Positions 1 to 6,713 are shown, numbered from the stretch's first letter. The stretch: 16,367 nucleotides of DNA from DASUAL01 sp050733055 (GCA_050733055.1 JBOHSI010000172.1:1-16367); one strand, 5' to 3'. Program-made: numbers and translations. The notes: generated by a model not told the origin, from the letters alone.

Positions 1-143
1 TGGAGATGGTGATGCCGGGGGACAACACGAAAATGACGATCGAGCTGATCACGCCGATCGCGATGGAGGAGCAGCTGCGGTTCGCGATCCGCGAGGGCGG
101 CCGCACCGTGGGCGCCGGCGTCGTCACCAAGATTCTCAAGTAA
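1..143 (+). CDS. tuf: Elongation factor Tu, C-terminal end (partial)
   Basis: The reading frame entering the window from base 3 gives 46 residues ending in GRTVGAGVVTKILK and a TAA stop. This is the typical C-terminus of bacterial EF-Tu domain 3, with the preceding stretches MVMPGDNTKM and PIAMEEQLRFAIREGG also diagnostic. EF-Tu is the GTPase that brings aminoacyl-tRNA to the ribosomal A site. The GTP-binding domain and domain 2 lie outside the window. Only 10 bases separate the stop from rpsJ, so the gene is probably cotranscribed with the ribosomal array, as in organisms where the str operon (rpsL-rpsG-fusA-tuf) abuts S10. The presence of that upstream block is inferred, not seen. Confidence 0.95.
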   Translation, partial: EMVMPGDNTKMTIELITPIAMEEQLRFAIREGGRTVGAGVVTKILK

Positions 144-153
144 TCGAGGACCT

Positions 154-462
154 ATGGCTGGCAAGATCCGCATTCGTCTCAAGGCGTTCGACCACGCGCT
201 GATCGATCAGGCGGCGGCCGACATCGTGCGCACGGCCGAGAAGACCGGCGCCCAGGTCTCCGGGCCCATCCCGCTGCCGACCAAGCGGCAGCTGTGGACG
301 GTGCTCCGCAGCCCGCACATCGACAAGAAGAGCCGCGAGCAGTTCGAGCTGAAGACGCACAAGCGGCTGATCGACATTATGGACTCGCGCTCCCAGACGG
401 TGGACGCGCTCACCAAGCTCGATCTACCTGCCGGTGTGGACGTCGAGATCAAGGTGCAGTAG
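154..462 (+). CDS. rpsJ: 30S ribosomal protein S10
   Basis: The product has 102 residues, against 103 in E. coli, and is recognisable along its whole length: IRIRLKAFDHALIDQAA at the N-terminus, PLPTKRQLWTVLRSPH in the long loop, and THKRLIDIMD further on. S10 assembles late into the 30S head next to S3 and S14. In many bacteria it also acts as NusE, pairing with NusB in antitermination complexes and linking to NusG. The gene begins with ATG after a GAGGA stretch at 146-150, which is close to the start (3 bases). Only 10 bases follow the tuf stop, so there is no room for the long S10 leader through which L4 represses the E. coli operon. rplC follows after 4 bases. Confidence 0.98.
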   Translation: MAGKIRIRLKAFDHALIDQAAADIVRTAEKTGAQVSGPIPLPTKRQLWTVLRSPHIDKKSREQFELKTHKRLIDIMDSRSQTVDALTKLDLPAGVDVEIKVQ

Positions 463-466
463 CGCC

Positions 467-1123
467 ATGAATGCACTGATCGGCAGGAAACTCGGCATGA
501 CCCGACTGTTCGATGACGAAGGCACCCACGTGCCCGTCACGGTGATCGAAGCCGGCCCCTGTCCGGTGGTGCAGGTGACAGCGGCGGGGGCGGGGGCGGG
601 GGCGGGGGTTGGGGCGCAGGTCCAACTCGGATTCGGCGCGCGAAAGCCCAAGCGCAGCGCCAAGGCGATCGTGGGCCATGTGAAGCCGGCCGGCCTCGAG
701 ACCGCGCCGCGCGTGCTGCGGAGCTTCGGCCTTGGGGGGACGGAGCAGCCGCCGCAGGCGGGCGAGGCGGTCACGGTCGCGATCTTCCAGGCGGGCGAAC
801 TCGTGAAGGTCACCGGCGTGACCAAGGGCCGCGGCTTTCAGGGCGTCGTGCACCGGCATCACTTCGGCGGGGGGCCCGAGACCCACGGCAACACTCGGCA
901 TCGCAAGCCTGGCTCGATCGCTCCGGGCACGGATCCCTCCCGCGTCATCAAGGGGAAGCGGATGCCGGGGCACATGGGCGCGCGCCGCTTCACCGAGCTC
1001 GGACTCCGGGTCGTGAAGGTGGACGTCGAGCGGAATCTCCTGTTCGTCAGGGGCGCGGTGCCGGGGCCGATGAACGGCTTGGTCACCGTCCGCAAACAGG
1101 GAGGCCCGAGTCGCCATGATTGA
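467..1123 (+). CDS. rplC: 50S ribosomal protein L3
   Basis: The product has 218 residues, against 209 in E. coli. The start is ATG at 467, because MNALIGRKLGMTRLF matches the family N-terminus; an upstream ATG at 434 lies inside rpsJ and adds 11 unrelated residues. Family landmarks include VTGVTKGRGFQG (115-126), ETHGNTRHRKPGS (138-150) and KGKRMPGHMG (162-171). L3 nucleates 50S assembly and its loop reaches the peptidyl transferase centre. The glutamine methylated by PrmB in E. coli (Gln150) is not present in the equivalent loop, which reads IAPGTDPSR. An Ala-Gly run at residues 39-50 fills a surface loop and is encoded by a GGGGGC-type hexamer repeat. The gene overlaps rplD by 8 bases. Confidence 0.98.
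   Translation: MNALIGRKLGMTRLFDDEGTHVPVTVIEAGPCPVVQVTAAGAGAGAGVGAQVQLGFGARKPKRSAKAIVGHVKPAGLETAPRVLRSFGLGGTEQPPQAGEAVTVAIFQAGELVKVTGVTKGRGFQGVVHRHHFGGGPETHGNTRHRKPGSIAPGTDPSRVIKGKRMPGHMGARRFTELGLRVVKVDVERNLLFVRGAVPGPMNGLVTVRKQGGPSRHD
585..608 (+). repeat. Four tandem CGGGGG hexamers inside rplC
   Basis: Four perfect copies of CGGGGG in a row give four runs of five guanines separated by single cytosines. In the rplC frame they encode alternating Ala and Gly (residues about 40-47 of L3). The form is that of a canonical G-quadruplex motif, lying in the coding and therefore mRNA strand. The hexamer unit means that slippage would add or remove two codons without shifting the frame. Confidence 0.85.
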
Positions 1124-1760
1124 GGCTCCGCACTACTCGGCGGCCGGCGCGAAAAAGAAGGCGGTTCGCCTGCCGGCGACGCTGTTCGACGGCACGGTGA
1201 ACGAGCACGCACTTCACCAAGCAGTGGTGACATACCTCGCGAACCAGCGCCAGGGAACGCACGACACCAAGACGCGCCGCTGGGTGACCGGTGGCAACCA
1301 GAAGCCGTGGCGACAGAAAGGCACGGGCCGCGCCCGCCAGGGATCGATCCGCGCGCCCCACTGGCGGCACGGCGGCGTCGTGTTCGGGCCGCACCCGCGC
1401 GACTACCGGCTGGGCATCCCGAAGAAAGTCCGCCAGCTGGCGAAGAAGTCCGCCTTGAACGCGCGGGCGCGCGAGGGCGCGGTGTTCGTGGTGGACCCGC
1501 TCGTCTATGAGAAGCCGAAGACCAAGACCCTCGCCGAGCTGCTCGGCAAGCTCGAGCTCACGGAGCGGAAGGTGCTGGTGCTGACCGCCGGGGCTGCGAA
1601 CGCACACAACGTGTACCTCTCGGGCCGCAACATCCCGGACGTGCTCGTGATGCGGTTCGGCGACGCGACGGCCTACGAGATCCTGTGGTCGGACGCCGTG
1701 GTGGTCGAGCTGCCGGCGCTGGGCGATACCGGCGAAAGCGAGGAGGGGGGCGATGCCTGA
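1116..1760 (+). CDS. rplD: 50S ribosomal protein L4
   Basis: The product has 214 residues, against 201 in E. coli. The conserved extended loop is clear: PWRQKGTGRARQGSIRAP at residues 64-81, followed by HWRHGGVVFGPHPRDY. This loop lines the nascent-peptide tunnel together with L22, at the site affected by macrolide-resistance mutations in other species. The N-terminus carries an extra short basic stretch (GAKKKAVRLP) before the conserved LFDGTVNE. In E. coli L4 also represses its own operon through the S10 leader; no such leader fits upstream here. The ATG lies inside the end of rplC (8-base overlap, ATGATTGA) and the 3' end overlaps rplW in the same way, suggesting translational coupling. 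Confidence 0.98.
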   Translation: MIEAPHYSAAGAKKKAVRLPATLFDGTVNEHALHQAVVTYLANQRQGTHDTKTRRWVTGGNQKPWRQKGTGRARQGSIRAPHWRHGGVVFGPHPRDYRLGIPKKVRQLAKKSALNARAREGAVFVVDPLVYEKPKTKTLAELLGKLELTERKVLVLTAGAANAHNVYLSGRNIPDVLVMRFGDATAYEILWSDAVVVELPALGDTGESEEGGDA

Positions 1761-2040
1761 GCTGCACCGCACCGTCGTCGGGCCGGTGGTCACCGAGAAG
1801 TCGTCCGCGGCCTACGGGGCCCGGAAGGAGTACGCGTTCCGGGTGCATCCCGACGCGACCAAGCCGCAGATTCGCGCGGCGATCGAGTCGTTGTTCAAGG
1901 TCACCGTGACCGACGTCCGCACCATGGTCGTGCGCGCCAAGCGCCGCACGCTCGGCCGCCACGTCGGCCGGCGGCCGTCCTGGAAGAAGGCGATCGTCAC
2001 CCTCAGGGAGGGCGACGCGATCGAGGTGTTCGAGGGCTGA
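1753..2040 (+). CDS. rplW: 50S ribosomal protein L23
   Basis: The product has 95 residues, against 100 in E. coli. GPVVTEKSS near the N-terminus matches the family; Glu15 corresponds to the E. coli Glu18 that docks trigger factor. The middle DATKPQIRAAIESLFKV and the basic loop RRTLGRHVGRRPSWKKA are also typical. L23 sits at the polypeptide exit site with L29 and is the landing point for trigger factor, SRP and the SecY channel. The ATG overlaps the rplD stop by 8 bases (ATGCCTGA), and one base separates the TGA from the ATG of rplB. Length and motifs are ordinary, with no extra tail. Confidence 0.98.
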   Translation: MPELHRTVVGPVVTEKSSAAYGARKEYAFRVHPDATKPQIRAAIESLFKVTVTDVRTMVVRAKRRTLGRHVGRRPSWKKAIVTLREGDAIEVFEG

Positions 2041-2041
2041 T

Positions 2042-2881
2042 ATGGGCATTCGACAGTTCAAGCCGATGACCTCGGCGACGCGGTTTCGCTCGGTGTCGGA
2101 CTTCGCGGACGTCACGAAGACGGAGCCGGAGCGCGCGCTCGTCGAGCCGCTCAAGCGGACCGGCGGCCGTAACAACAAGGGTCACATCACGACGCGCCAT
2201 CAGGGGGGCGGGCACAAGCGGCTGTATCGGCGCATCGACTTCCGGCGGGAGAAGTTCGGCGTGCCGGCGAAGGTGGCGGCGATCGAGTACGACCCGAACC
2301 GTACGGCCCGCATCGCGCTCCTGTACTACGCGGACGGCGAGAAACGTTACATCCTGGCCCCGAAGGGGCTCGCCGTGGGTGACACCGTCGTCTCCGGGCC
2401 GGGCTCTGACATCCGGATCGGGAACGCGATGCCGCTGTTCGAGATCCCCCTCGGCACGACGGTGCACAACGTGGAGCTCAAGATTGGCCGTGGCGGCCAG
2501 CTCGCCCGCTCGGCCGGCACGGGCGTGCAGGTCGTGGCGAAAGAGGGCAACCACGTGACCCTGCGACTCCGCTCCACCGAGATGCGGATGGTGCGAGGCG
2601 AATGCCTGGCGACGATCGGCGACGTGTCGAACCCGGAGCACGAGCTCCTGTCGGTCGGCAAGGCCGGGAAAACGCGCTGGCTCGGCCGCCGGCCGCGGGT
2701 GCGCGGCGTGGCGATGAACCCGGTCGACCACCCGCTGGGCGGCGGCGAGGGGAAGAGCTCGGGCGGCCGGCCTCCCACGTCGCCGTGGGGCAAGGTCGAA
2801 GGGAAGAAGACGCGGCACAAGAAGAAGCCATCGACGAAACTCATCGTGCGCGGACGCAAGCGCGGGAAGGCGACGCAGTAA
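2042..2881 (+). CDS. rplB: 50S ribosomal protein L2
   Basis: The product has 279 residues, against 273 in E. coli. GGRNNKGHITTRHQGGGHK at 41-59, the central KVAAIEYDPNRTARIAL and GVAMNPVDHPLGGGEG at 222-237 are family signatures. L2 binds 23S rRNA domain IV, is needed for subunit joining and reaches close to the peptidyl transferase centre. His230, equivalent to the functionally important E. coli His229 (numbered without the initiator Met), is kept. The neighbouring second histidine of the usual DHPHGGGEG is Leu232 here, and the later conserved KHP is RPP (Pro244). The gene starts one base after rplW; its TAA overlaps the ATG of rpsS by one base. Confidence 0.98.
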   Translation: MGIRQFKPMTSATRFRSVSDFADVTKTEPERALVEPLKRTGGRNNKGHITTRHQGGGHKRLYRRIDFRREKFGVPAKVAAIEYDPNRTARIALLYYADGEKRYILAPKGLAVGDTVVSGPGSDIRIGNAMPLFEIPLGTTVHNVELKIGRGGQLARSAGTGVQVVAKEGNHVTLRLRSTEMRMVRGECLATIGDVSNPEHELLSVGKAGKTRWLGRRPRVRGVAMNPVDHPLGGGEGKSSGGRPPTSPWGKVEGKKTRHKKKPSTKLIVRGRKRGKATQ

Positions 2882-3183
2882 TGGGACGGTCGATCAAGAA
2901 GGGCCCCTACGTCGAGGCGTCGCTGCTCGACAAGATCCGGGTCCTAAACGAGAAGAACGAGAAGAAGGTCTTCAAGACATGGTCCCGGCGCAGCACCATC
3001 ACGCCGGATTTCGTGGGCCATACCCTCGCCGTGCATAACGGGAACAAGTTCATCCCGGTGTACATCACCGAGAACATGGTGGGGCACAAGCTCGGCGAAT
3101 TCGCGGCGACCCGGCTGTTCCGCGGGCACAGCGCGAAGGGGTCGGCGCAGGAGCGTGAGGCGGCCGAGGCGGCCCCCCAGTGA
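2881..3183 (+). CDS. rpsS: 30S ribosomal protein S19
   Basis: The product has 100 residues, against 92 in E. coli. MGRSIKKGPYVEASLLDKI, TWSRRSTITPDFVGHT and HNGNKFIPVYITENMVGHK are unmistakable. S19 lies in the 30S head, binds S13 and contacts the A-site tRNA region and the 50S bridge. The start is ATG at 2881, sharing its A with the rplB TAA stop; longer frames beginning upstream lie within rplB. The C-terminus carries a short extra acidic and alanine-rich tail (QEREAAEAAPQ) after the conserved GHSAKGSA. The TGA at 3181-3183 overlaps the GTG start of rplV. Confidence 0.98.
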   Translation: MGRSIKKGPYVEASLLDKIRVLNEKNEKKVFKTWSRRSTITPDFVGHTLAVHNGNKFIPVYITENMVGHKLGEFAATRLFRGHSAKGSAQEREAAEAAPQ

Positions 3184-3674
3184 CGATGGAAGCGCGAGCG
3201 ATTCAGCGGACCGTCCGCCAGTCGGCGCGAAAGATGCGCCTGGTCATCGACCAGATCCGCGGCCGCGCGGTGCCGGAGGCGTACGCAATCCTCCGGTTCT
3301 CGAAGAAGCTGGCGGCGAAGCAAATCCACAAGGTGCTCAAGTCCGCGGTGGCGAACGCCGAGCAGCGGGCGCTGCGCCAGAACACGGCGTTCGACGCGGA
3401 CCGCTTGCTGGTCAAGTACGCTGTGGTGAACGAGGGGCCGACGTTCAAGCGCTACGCTGCGGCCGCGATGGGCCGGGCGACGCCCATTCTCAAGCGGACC
3501 AGCCACGTGGAAATCCACGTGACAGCCGCGCCGGCGCCGCCGACGGCTGCGCCCGCCAAGACGGTGGAGAAGGCGGAGGCCAAGGCTCCGGTGGGGCCGG
3601 TTACGGCGACGAAGGGTGGGAAGAAGCGGACCAAGGCCGCGCAGGCGTCGCGGACCAAGAAACGGAGCAAGTAA
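3180..3674 (+). CDS. rplV: 50S ribosomal protein L22 with long C-terminal tail
   Basis: The product has 164 residues, against about 110 in E. coli. The first 114 form a normal L22: RTVRQSARKMRLVIDQIRG, then VLKSAVANAEQ, then the tunnel-lining hairpin around GPTFKRYAAAAMGRATPI. L22 contacts all 23S domains, and its hairpin narrows the exit tunnel opposite L4. Residues 115-164 are an added tail rich in Ala, Pro and Lys that ends in RTKKRSK and looks disordered and basic. I chose GTG at 3180 because it makes a GTGA overlap with the rpsS stop; ATG at 3186, two codons later, is an equally possible start. One base separates the TAA from rpsC. Confidence 0.95.
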   Translation: MTMEARAIQRTVRQSARKMRLVIDQIRGRAVPEAYAILRFSKKLAAKQIHKVLKSAVANAEQRALRQNTAFDADRLLVKYAVVNEGPTFKRYAAAAMGRATPILKRTSHVEIHVTAAPAPPTAAPAKTVEKAEAKAPVGPVTATKGGKKRTKAAQASRTKKRSK

Positions 3675-3675
3675 A

Positions 3676-4335
3676 GTGGGTCAGAAAACGCATCCCTACG
3701 GGTTCCGGCTCGGGATCGTCAAGCAGTGGCGCTCGCGCTACTTCGCGCGCCGGGATTTCCCGGAGCTGCTGAAGGAGGACGAGCTGATCCGGAAGTACCT
3801 CAAGACGCGCCTCGCGCACGCCGCCATCGCGGATGTGCACATCGAGCGCAAGCCGGGGAAGGTGACCGTCACGGTGCACACCGGGCGGCCGGGTGTGGTG
3901 ATCGGGAAACGCGGCGCTGAGGTGGACAAGCTGCGCGACGAGCTGACCCAGCTCACCGGCAAGGAAGTCGGCATCAACGTCGAAGAGATCAAGCGGCCGG
4001 AGCTCGACGCGCAGCTTGTGGCGGACAGCGTGGCGCACCAGTTGACCCAGCGCATTTCGTTCCGCCGCGCGATGAAGCGCGCAGTGCAGAGTGCGATACG
4101 CATGGGCGCGCAAGGGATCAAGCTCAAGACAGCGGGCCGCTTGGGCGGTGCCGAAATCGCGCGCACGGAGGGCTACCACGAGGGACGGGTGCCGCTGCAC
4201 ACCCTGCGCGCCGACGTGGACTACGCGATCTCGACGGCCAAGACGACGTACGGAACCATTGGGGTCAAGGTGTGGATCTTCAAGGGCGAGCGCACCGAAG
4301 ACCTGCACGGCCGCACGTACTCGACGGGCGTCTGA
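3676..4335 (+). CDS. rpsC: 30S ribosomal protein S3
   Basis: The product has 219 residues, against 233 in E. coli. GTG at 3676 is chosen because GQKTHPYGFRLGI immediately after it is the universal S3 N-terminus; an ATG at 3616 lies in rplV and adds 20 unrelated residues. A type II KH RNA-binding domain is seen with GRPGVVIGKRG at 70-80 (GKRG loop). The C-terminal domain has GRLGGAEIARTEGYHEGR and PLHTLRADVDYA. S3 sits in the 30S head, and together with S4 and S5 it forms the mRNA entry channel that unwinds structured mRNA. This may matter given the unusual S5 encoded in the same array. Seven bases with a strong Shine-Dalgarno sequence lead to rplP. Confidence 0.98.
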   Translation: MGQKTHPYGFRLGIVKQWRSRYFARRDFPELLKEDELIRKYLKTRLAHAAIADVHIERKPGKVTVTVHTGRPGVVIGKRGAEVDKLRDELTQLTGKEVGINVEEIKRPELDAQLVADSVAHQLTQRISFRRAMKRAVQSAIRMGAQGIKLKTAGRLGGAEIARTEGYHEGRVPLHTLRADVDYAISTAKTTYGTIGVKVWIFKGERTEDLHGRTYSTGV

Positions 4336-4340
4336 GGGGG
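4334..4340 (+). promoter_or_regulatory. Ribosome binding site of rplP
   Basis: GAGGGGG runs out of the rpsC stop codon and ends two bases before the rplP ATG. It is the only plausible Shine-Dalgarno for that start, although the spacing is shorter than usual. Confidence 0.5.
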
Positions 4341-4342
4341 CC

Positions 4343-4756
<414 letters not shown>

Positions 4757-4757
4757 C

Positions 4758-4958
4758 ATGGCCAAGCTGAAGCCCGAGGCGCTGCGGGAGCTCAAGACCG
4801 AGGAGCTCGAGCAAAAGCTCGCCGTGCTGATCGAGGAACGGTTCCGCCTGGCGTTCCGGCGGGGGACGGAGGCCCTCGCGAACCCGCTGCAGTTCCGCAC
4901 GATGCGCCGCGACATCGCGCGCATCAAGTCCATTCTGCGCGAGAGGAAGCCGGCATGA
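4758..4958 (+). CDS. rpmC: 50S ribosomal protein L29
   Basis: The product has 66 residues, against 63 in E. coli. It is the expected two-helix protein, with LREL near the start, EELEQKLAVLIEERFRLAFR in the first helix, and RTMRRDIARIKSILRERK in the second. L29 lies beside L23 at the exit of the nascent-peptide tunnel and helps trigger factor and SRP dock. It stands at its usual place between rplP and rpsQ. Its ATGA overlaps the rpsQ start by 4 bases, the arrangement expected for termination-reinitiation coupling. Nothing about it is unusual. Confidence 0.97.
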   Translation: MAKLKPEALRELKTEELEQKLAVLIEERFRLAFRRGTEALANPLQFRTMRRDIARIKSILRERKPA

Positions 4959-5203
4959 GGGGGCGTCGCAAGGTCCGCACAGGCGTGGTGGTGAGCGACA
5001 AGATGCAGCAGACGATTACGGTGTCGCTCGTGCGCCGGTTCGCGCACGGGTTCTACGGCAAACAAGTGGTCCGCACCAAGACGGTCGCGGCCCACAACGA
5101 CAAGGGTGCGAAGCAGGGCGATACCGTGCGGATCGTGGAGACCAGGCCGCTTTCGAAGACCAAGCGGTGGCGCGTCGTCGAGATCGTCGAGCACGCGAAG
5201 TAA
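4955..5203 (+). CDS. rpsQ: 30S ribosomal protein S17
   Basis: The product has 82 residues, against 84 in E. coli. The OB-fold landmarks are present: RTGVVVSDKMQQTITVSLVR at the N-terminus, AHNDKGAKQGDTVRIVETRP in the middle and the closing LSKTKRWRVVEIVE. S17 is a primary 16S rRNA binder of the 30S body, needed early in assembly. The ATG overlaps the rpmC stop by 4 bases. A 15-base gap with a strong purine-rich Shine-Dalgarno leads to rplN; it is the longest gap in the array between tuf and map. Confidence 0.98.
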   Translation: MRGRRKVRTGVVVSDKMQQTITVSLVRRFAHGFYGKQVVRTKTVAAHNDKGAKQGDTVRIVETRPLSKTKRWRVVEIVEHAK

Positions 5204-5204
5204 C

Positions 5205-5215
5205 GGGGGAGGGGG
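5205..5215 (+). promoter_or_regulatory. Ribosome binding site of rplN
   Basis: GGGGGAGGGGG fills most of the gap between rpsQ and the GTG start of rplN at 5219. It supports that non-ATG start over the in-frame ATG six codons later. Confidence 0.65.
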
Positions 5216-5218
5216 ATC

Positions 5219-5587
5219 GTGGTTCAGCAGGAATCGATGCTGAAGATCGCCGACAACTCGGGCGCGCGGAAGGCGCTCGTGATCCGCGTGCTCGGTGGGT
5301 CGAAGCGCCGCTACGCAGGGCTGGGCGACATCGTGGTCGTCACGATCAAGGACGCGATCCCCACCGGCCAGATCAAGAAGGGCGAGGTGGTGAGGGCGGT
5401 GATCGTGCGGACGGCCAAGGAGACCAAACGCAAGGACGGCTCTTACATCCGCTTCGACGAGAACGCGGCGGTGCTCATCACCGAGCAGGGGGAGCCGCGC
5501 GCCACCCGCATCTTCGGTCCCGTCGGGCGGGAGCTGCGCGAGAAGAAGTTCATGAAGATCGTGTCGCTCGCCCCGGAGGTGATTTGA
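5219..5587 (+). CDS. rplN: 50S ribosomal protein L14
   Basis: The product has 122 residues, against 123 in E. coli. I take GTG at 5219 as the start, because VQQESMLKIADNSGARK matches the family N-terminus (usually MIQQES); the ATG six codons on would remove it. Other signatures are GDIVVVTIKDAIP, RTAKETKRKDGSYIRFDENA and ATRIFGPVGRELRE. L14 lies on the intersubunit face of the 50S, forms a bridge with 16S rRNA and is the docking site of the silencing factor RsfS in other bacteria. One base separates its TGA from the rplX ATG. Confidence 0.97.
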   Translation: MVQQESMLKIADNSGARKALVIRVLGGSKRRYAGLGDIVVVTIKDAIPTGQIKKGEVVRAVIVRTAKETKRKDGSYIRFDENAAVLITEQGEPRATRIFGPVGRELREKKFMKIVSLAPEVI

Positions 5588-5588
5588 C

Positions 5589-5978
5589 ATGCGGCAGCTG
5601 ATCTATCGTAAGAGCCGGCGCGGCCGGGCAACTCAGCGAGAGCCCGTGCGCCACAAGCTGCACGTCGCCAAGGGCGACACCGTGCGCGTCATCCGCGGCG
5701 AGCACCGCGGCAAGGAAGGGAAGGTCCTCCGCGTATATCCGACGACGTTCCGGCTCGTCGTGGAGGGCGTCAACGTGGTCAAGAAGCACAAGCGGGCGAC
5801 CAAGCCGGGGGCAGAGAGCGGCATCATTGAGATTCCGGCGCCCATCCCAGCGTCCAACGTGATGCTCCTCGACCCCAAGTCGGGCGAGCCCACGCGAGTG
5901 CGGCGGCGCGTCGACAAGGACGGGACGGTGGAGCGGGTCGCGGTCGCGTCCGGGCAGCCGATCCCGCGTGCGAGATAG
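5589..5978 (+). CDS. rplX: 50S ribosomal protein L24 with basic N-terminal extension
   Basis: The product has 129 residues, against about 104 in E. coli. A KOW motif is clear at about 26-50 (VAKGDTVRVIRGEHRGKEGK), followed by VEGVNVVKKHKRA and IIEIPAPIPASNVMLLDPKS, all standard L24. L24 is one of the two 50S assembly initiators and sits at the tunnel exit rim. Residues 1-25 (MRQLIYRKSRRGRATQREPV and onward) are an extra, strongly basic extension; most family members begin just before the KOW motif. No later ATG or GTG in a suitable position would remove it, and the ATG follows the rplN stop by one base, so I accept it as translated. Confidence 0.95.
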   Translation: MRQLIYRKSRRGRATQREPVRHKLHVAKGDTVRVIRGEHRGKEGKVLRVYPTTFRLVVEGVNVVKKHKRATKPGAESGIIEIPAPIPASNVMLLDPKSGEPTRVRRRVDKDGTVERVAVASGQPIPRAR

Positions 5979-5981
5979 CCG

Positions 5982-6701
5982 ATGGCGGATACGAAAGAGC
6001 AGGAACCCACGCAGGCCGGCGCGACTGCCCCCGGGGCGGAGCCGCGAGGCAAACCGAAGGACAAGAAGCCCAAGAAGCCGGCTGCGGGGCAACCGGCGGC
6101 ACCGCCTGCACCCCAAGGTCCGCCTCCCGAGCCCGCGCCGCGGCCCCGGTTGCTGGAGTTCTACGGGCAACGGGTGCGGCCCAAGCTCCTGCAGCAGTTC
6201 GGCTTCACGAACCCGCACGAGATCCCGCGGCTCGTGAAGATCGTACTCAACGTCGGGATGGGGGACGCGCCCAAGAACCCCAAGGGGCTCGAGGCCGCCG
6301 TGGCTGAGCTCGCGGCGATCACGGGCCAGCATCCGGTCGTGACGCGGGCCAAGAAGTCGGTCGCGAACTTCAACCTCCGGCAGGGGATGGCGATCGGCTG
6401 CGCGGTAACGTTGCGGGGGGCGCGGATGTACGAGTTTCTGGACCGGTTCATCACGATCGCAGTGCCCCGCATGCGTGATTTCCGCGGGCTCTCGCCGGAC
6501 AGCTTCGACGGCCGGGGCAACTACAGCATCGGCATCAAGGAGCAGATGATTTTCCCCGAGATCGACTACGACAAGGTCGAGCAGATCCATGGCATGGATA
6601 TCACGGTCGTGACGAGCGCCGGGCGGGACGATGCGGCCCGCGCGCTGCTCCGTGAGCTGGGCATGCCCTTCCGGGGCGAAGCCCCCGTCGCCGTCGCCTA
6701 G
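5982..6701 (+). CDS. rplE: 50S ribosomal protein L5 with Pro/Lys/Ala-rich N-terminal extension
   Basis: The product has 239 residues, against 179 in E. coli. Residues about 57-232 form a complete L5: RLVKIVLNVGMGDA, TGQHPVVTRAKKSVANF, LRGARMYEFLDRFI and RGNYSIGIKEQMIFPEIDYD. L5 binds 5S rRNA in the central protuberance and contacts P-site tRNA and S13. The first 54-56 residues are an added segment almost wholly of Ala, Pro, Lys, Gly and Glu (for example KPKDKKPKKPAAGQPAAPPA), probably disordered. The ATG at 5982 lies 3 bases after rplX. A TTG at 6150 would give a standard-length protein but has no Shine-Dalgarno and would leave an exceptional 171-base gap, so the long form is preferred. Confidence 0.93.
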   Translation: MADTKEQEPTQAGATAPGAEPRGKPKDKKPKKPAAGQPAAPPAPQGPPPEPAPRPRLLEFYGQRVRPKLLQQFGFTNPHEIPRLVKIVLNVGMGDAPKNPKGLEAAVAELAAITGQHPVVTRAKKSVANFNLRQGMAIGCAVTLRGARMYEFLDRFITIAVPRMRDFRGLSPDSFDGRGNYSIGIKEQMIFPEIDYDKVEQIHGMDITVVTSAGRDDAARALLRELGMPFRGEAPVAVA

Positions 6702-6706
6702 GAGAG
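6700..6706 (+). promoter_or_regulatory. Ribosome binding site of rpsZ
   Basis: AGGAGAG overlaps the rplE stop codon and ends 7 bases before the S14 ATG, an ideal Shine-Dalgarno spacing. Confidence 0.75.
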
Positions 6707-6713
6707 CACTCGC

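Noticed and set aside
434..466. Upstream ATG extending L3 by 11 residues into rpsJ
   Set aside because: The family N-terminus MNALIGRKLGMT starts at 467; the added residues have no counterpart.
3616..3675. Upstream ATG extending S3 by 20 residues
   Set aside because: GTG at 3676 directly precedes the universal GQKTHPYGFRLG start and lies one base after the rplV stop.
5960..6010. S8-binding regulatory hairpin at the rplX-rplE junction, as in E. coli spc
   Set aside because: I could not find the expected stem with its bulged core by eye, and the junction sequence is occupied by the L5 extension. A covariance search would decide.
6150..6152. TTG as the true start of L5, which would remove the odd N-terminal tail
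   Set aside because: There is no Shine-Dalgarno, and it would leave a 171-base gap in an operon where no gap exceeds 15 bases. It is kept as a testable alternative.
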